Source: Flavobacteriales bacterium
GTDB taxonomy: Bacteria; Bacteroidota; Bacteroidia; Flavobacteriales; Flavobacteriaceae
Assembly (NCBI GenBank): GCA_015494775.1
Contig: WGAP01000188.1
Span: 1-14,086 of the forward strand
Reading direction: 5' to 3'
DNA length: 14,086 nt
In this document: positions 13,707 through 14,086 of the stretch, in pieces
Layout of the letters: each line of letters begins with the position of its first letter
Position numbering within the stretch: the stretch's first letter is position 1
The notes under the pieces: generated by a model
What the model was told of the DNA's origin: nothing
What the model saw: the letters and a program-made list of their open reading frames with translations, nothing else
Database searches by the model: none
Made by a program: the position numbers and the translations under genes

Positions 13707-13726
13707 ACAAATATCTTTTTTTGGTG

Positions 13727-13755
13727 CCGCGGCAGCCCGTTCCGGTCTGCCGCGG
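13727..13755. repeat. Inverted repeat (9-bp stem)
   Basis: CCGCGGCAG (13727-13735) and CTGCCGCGG (13747-13755) pair perfectly around an 11-nt loop. No T-run follows in the plus direction. On the minus strand it would lie upstream of the tRNA-Val promoter. Its function is unknown. Confidence 0.7.
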
Positions 13756-13774
13756 GCTCCACAAGCCGTCGGGG

Positions 13775-13808
13775 CGCCGGCGGCGGAATGAAAATTCCGC
13801 TGCCGGCG
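13775..13808. repeat. Strong hairpin with GAAA tetraloop
   Basis: A 15-bp stem (13775-13789 with 13794-13808) has one G-U pair and is closed by GAAA, a GNRA tetraloop when read on the plus strand. The arms are very GC-rich (GCCGGCGGCGG and partner) with an AAT/ATT top. Without a T-run after it, it looks more like a structured RNA element or a repeat unit than a simple terminator. Confidence 0.75.
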
Positions 13809-13940
13809 GCGCAATAAAGTTTAGCGCAAAAGCATTGATACGGGATTTACCGATTATGCTACGTTATGACAAGCAAAATCCGGCCGTTTTTTTTTTGCGC
13901 CGCCGGCCCCGCGCTTGCGCGCGGCGCCGGCGCCCCTAGT

Positions 13941-14080
13941 CTTGTTCCGCGGCTCCGGGAACCTGCGGCTTCCAAGGGCCGACGCCAAAGCCGCGCCTTG
14001 TTTCCCTTCGCGGCTTCGCAAGCCCTTCGGTCTTGCTCCGCGCGCATCGGAGCCGCCTGCGGCGTCTCCATGCGGGCCTC
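13941..14080. repeat. Imperfect GC-rich repeat, two copies about 91 bp apart
   Basis: The segment at 13941 (CTTGTTCCGCGG, then CTGCGGC and TTCC) is echoed at 14032 (CTTGCTCCGCGC, then CTGCGGC and TCTCC). The copies share order and spacing but carry mismatches and small indels over about 40-50 nt. Related GCGGCTTCG-like pieces lie between them. More copies may lie beyond the window edge. Confidence 0.45.
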
Positions 14081-14086
14081 GGAACC

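Larger units (their letters stand above)
13682..14086. other. GC-rich region without a credible gene
   Basis: About 400 bases after the tRNA hold no ORF with recognisable protein features. After about 13720 the sequence becomes much richer in G and C than the rest of the window. Exceptions are an A/T-containing stretch at about 13813-13880 and a T-run at about 13886-13896. It contains at least two strong hairpins, stacked GCGCC/GGCGC palindromes at about 13897-13935, and an imperfect repeat at 13941 and 14032. The short minus-strand ORF across 13859-14071 is Arg/Ala-rich low complexity and not convincing. The region continues beyond the window edge. Confidence 0.7.

Noticed and set aside
13415..13814. 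Short open frames on both strands reading through the tRNA-Val gene
   Set aside because: They translate tRNA sequence (for example GSNRRPLPCQG and SVGSERCLDRAEVGGSNPP), a well-known source of false proteins.
13859..14071. 70-residue minus-strand open frame in the GC-rich tail
   Set aside because: It is an Arg/Ala/Gly low-complexity product without start signals or domain, expected by chance in GC-rich DNA where stops are rare.
13700..14086. CRISPR array, insertion sequence end or origin in the GC-rich tail
   Set aside because: There are no regularly spaced identical repeats, no transposase fragment and no DnaA-box cluster. The repeats seen are too imperfect and too few.

Overview
The window looks like chromosomal DNA from a member of the Bacteroidota. 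The evidence is a fused CcoN-CcoO cytochrome oxidase subunit, several copies of the phylum's TAnnTTTG promoter box, A/T-rich leaders with no Shine-Dalgarno motif, signal peptides ending in Ala-Gln, and a patatin/outer-membrane barrel fusion. Genus cannot be read from the sequence. By eye base composition is balanced, except for a very G+C-rich tail after about 13720.

Layout. (1) 43-1857, plus strand: three overlapping genes encoding LemA, a soluble TPM-domain protein, and a secreted, membrane-anchored TPM protein with a Gly-rich tail. (2) 1874-7226, plus strand: a cbb3-type cytochrome c oxidase locus, ccoS-ccoNO-ccoQ-ccoP and then ccoG and ccoH. A Crp/Fnr-like palindrome and a promoter box precede ccoS. 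A hairpin terminator separates ccoP from ccoG, and another separates ccoG from ccoH. At both places a TAnnTTTG promoter box lies on or inside the hairpin, so the oxidase, ccoG and ccoH may be separate but nested transcription units. (3) 7299-7658: a small secreted protein of unknown function, closed by a strong terminator. (4) 7733-8476: rlmB, a 23S rRNA 2'-O-methyltransferase. (5) 8464-12346, minus strand: plsC (lysophosphatidate acyltransferase), a patatin phospholipase fused to an outer-membrane barrel, and a DUF3108 secreted protein. This is a lipid and envelope group that converges on rlmB with a 13-bp overlap. (6) 12361-13598, plus strand: trpS and a one-cluster ferredoxin joined by an ATGA overlap. 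trpS and plsC diverge from back-to-back promoter boxes. (7) 13607-13681, minus strand: tRNA-Val(GAC) with its own promoter box. (8) 13682-14086: no credible gene, but strong hairpins and an imperfect GC-rich repeat.

How they work together. The cco genes make and assemble a high-affinity terminal oxidase. CcoNO, CcoQ and CcoP form the enzyme, CcoS and CcoH assist assembly, and CcoG probably reduces copper for the CuB site. The copper ATPase CcoI, often found beside ccoS in this phylum, is not in the window. Most genes belong to well-known families and no defence system, mobile element or CRISPR array is visible. The least explained parts are the promoter-in-terminator junctions, the 119-residue secreted protein and the structured GC-rich tail.
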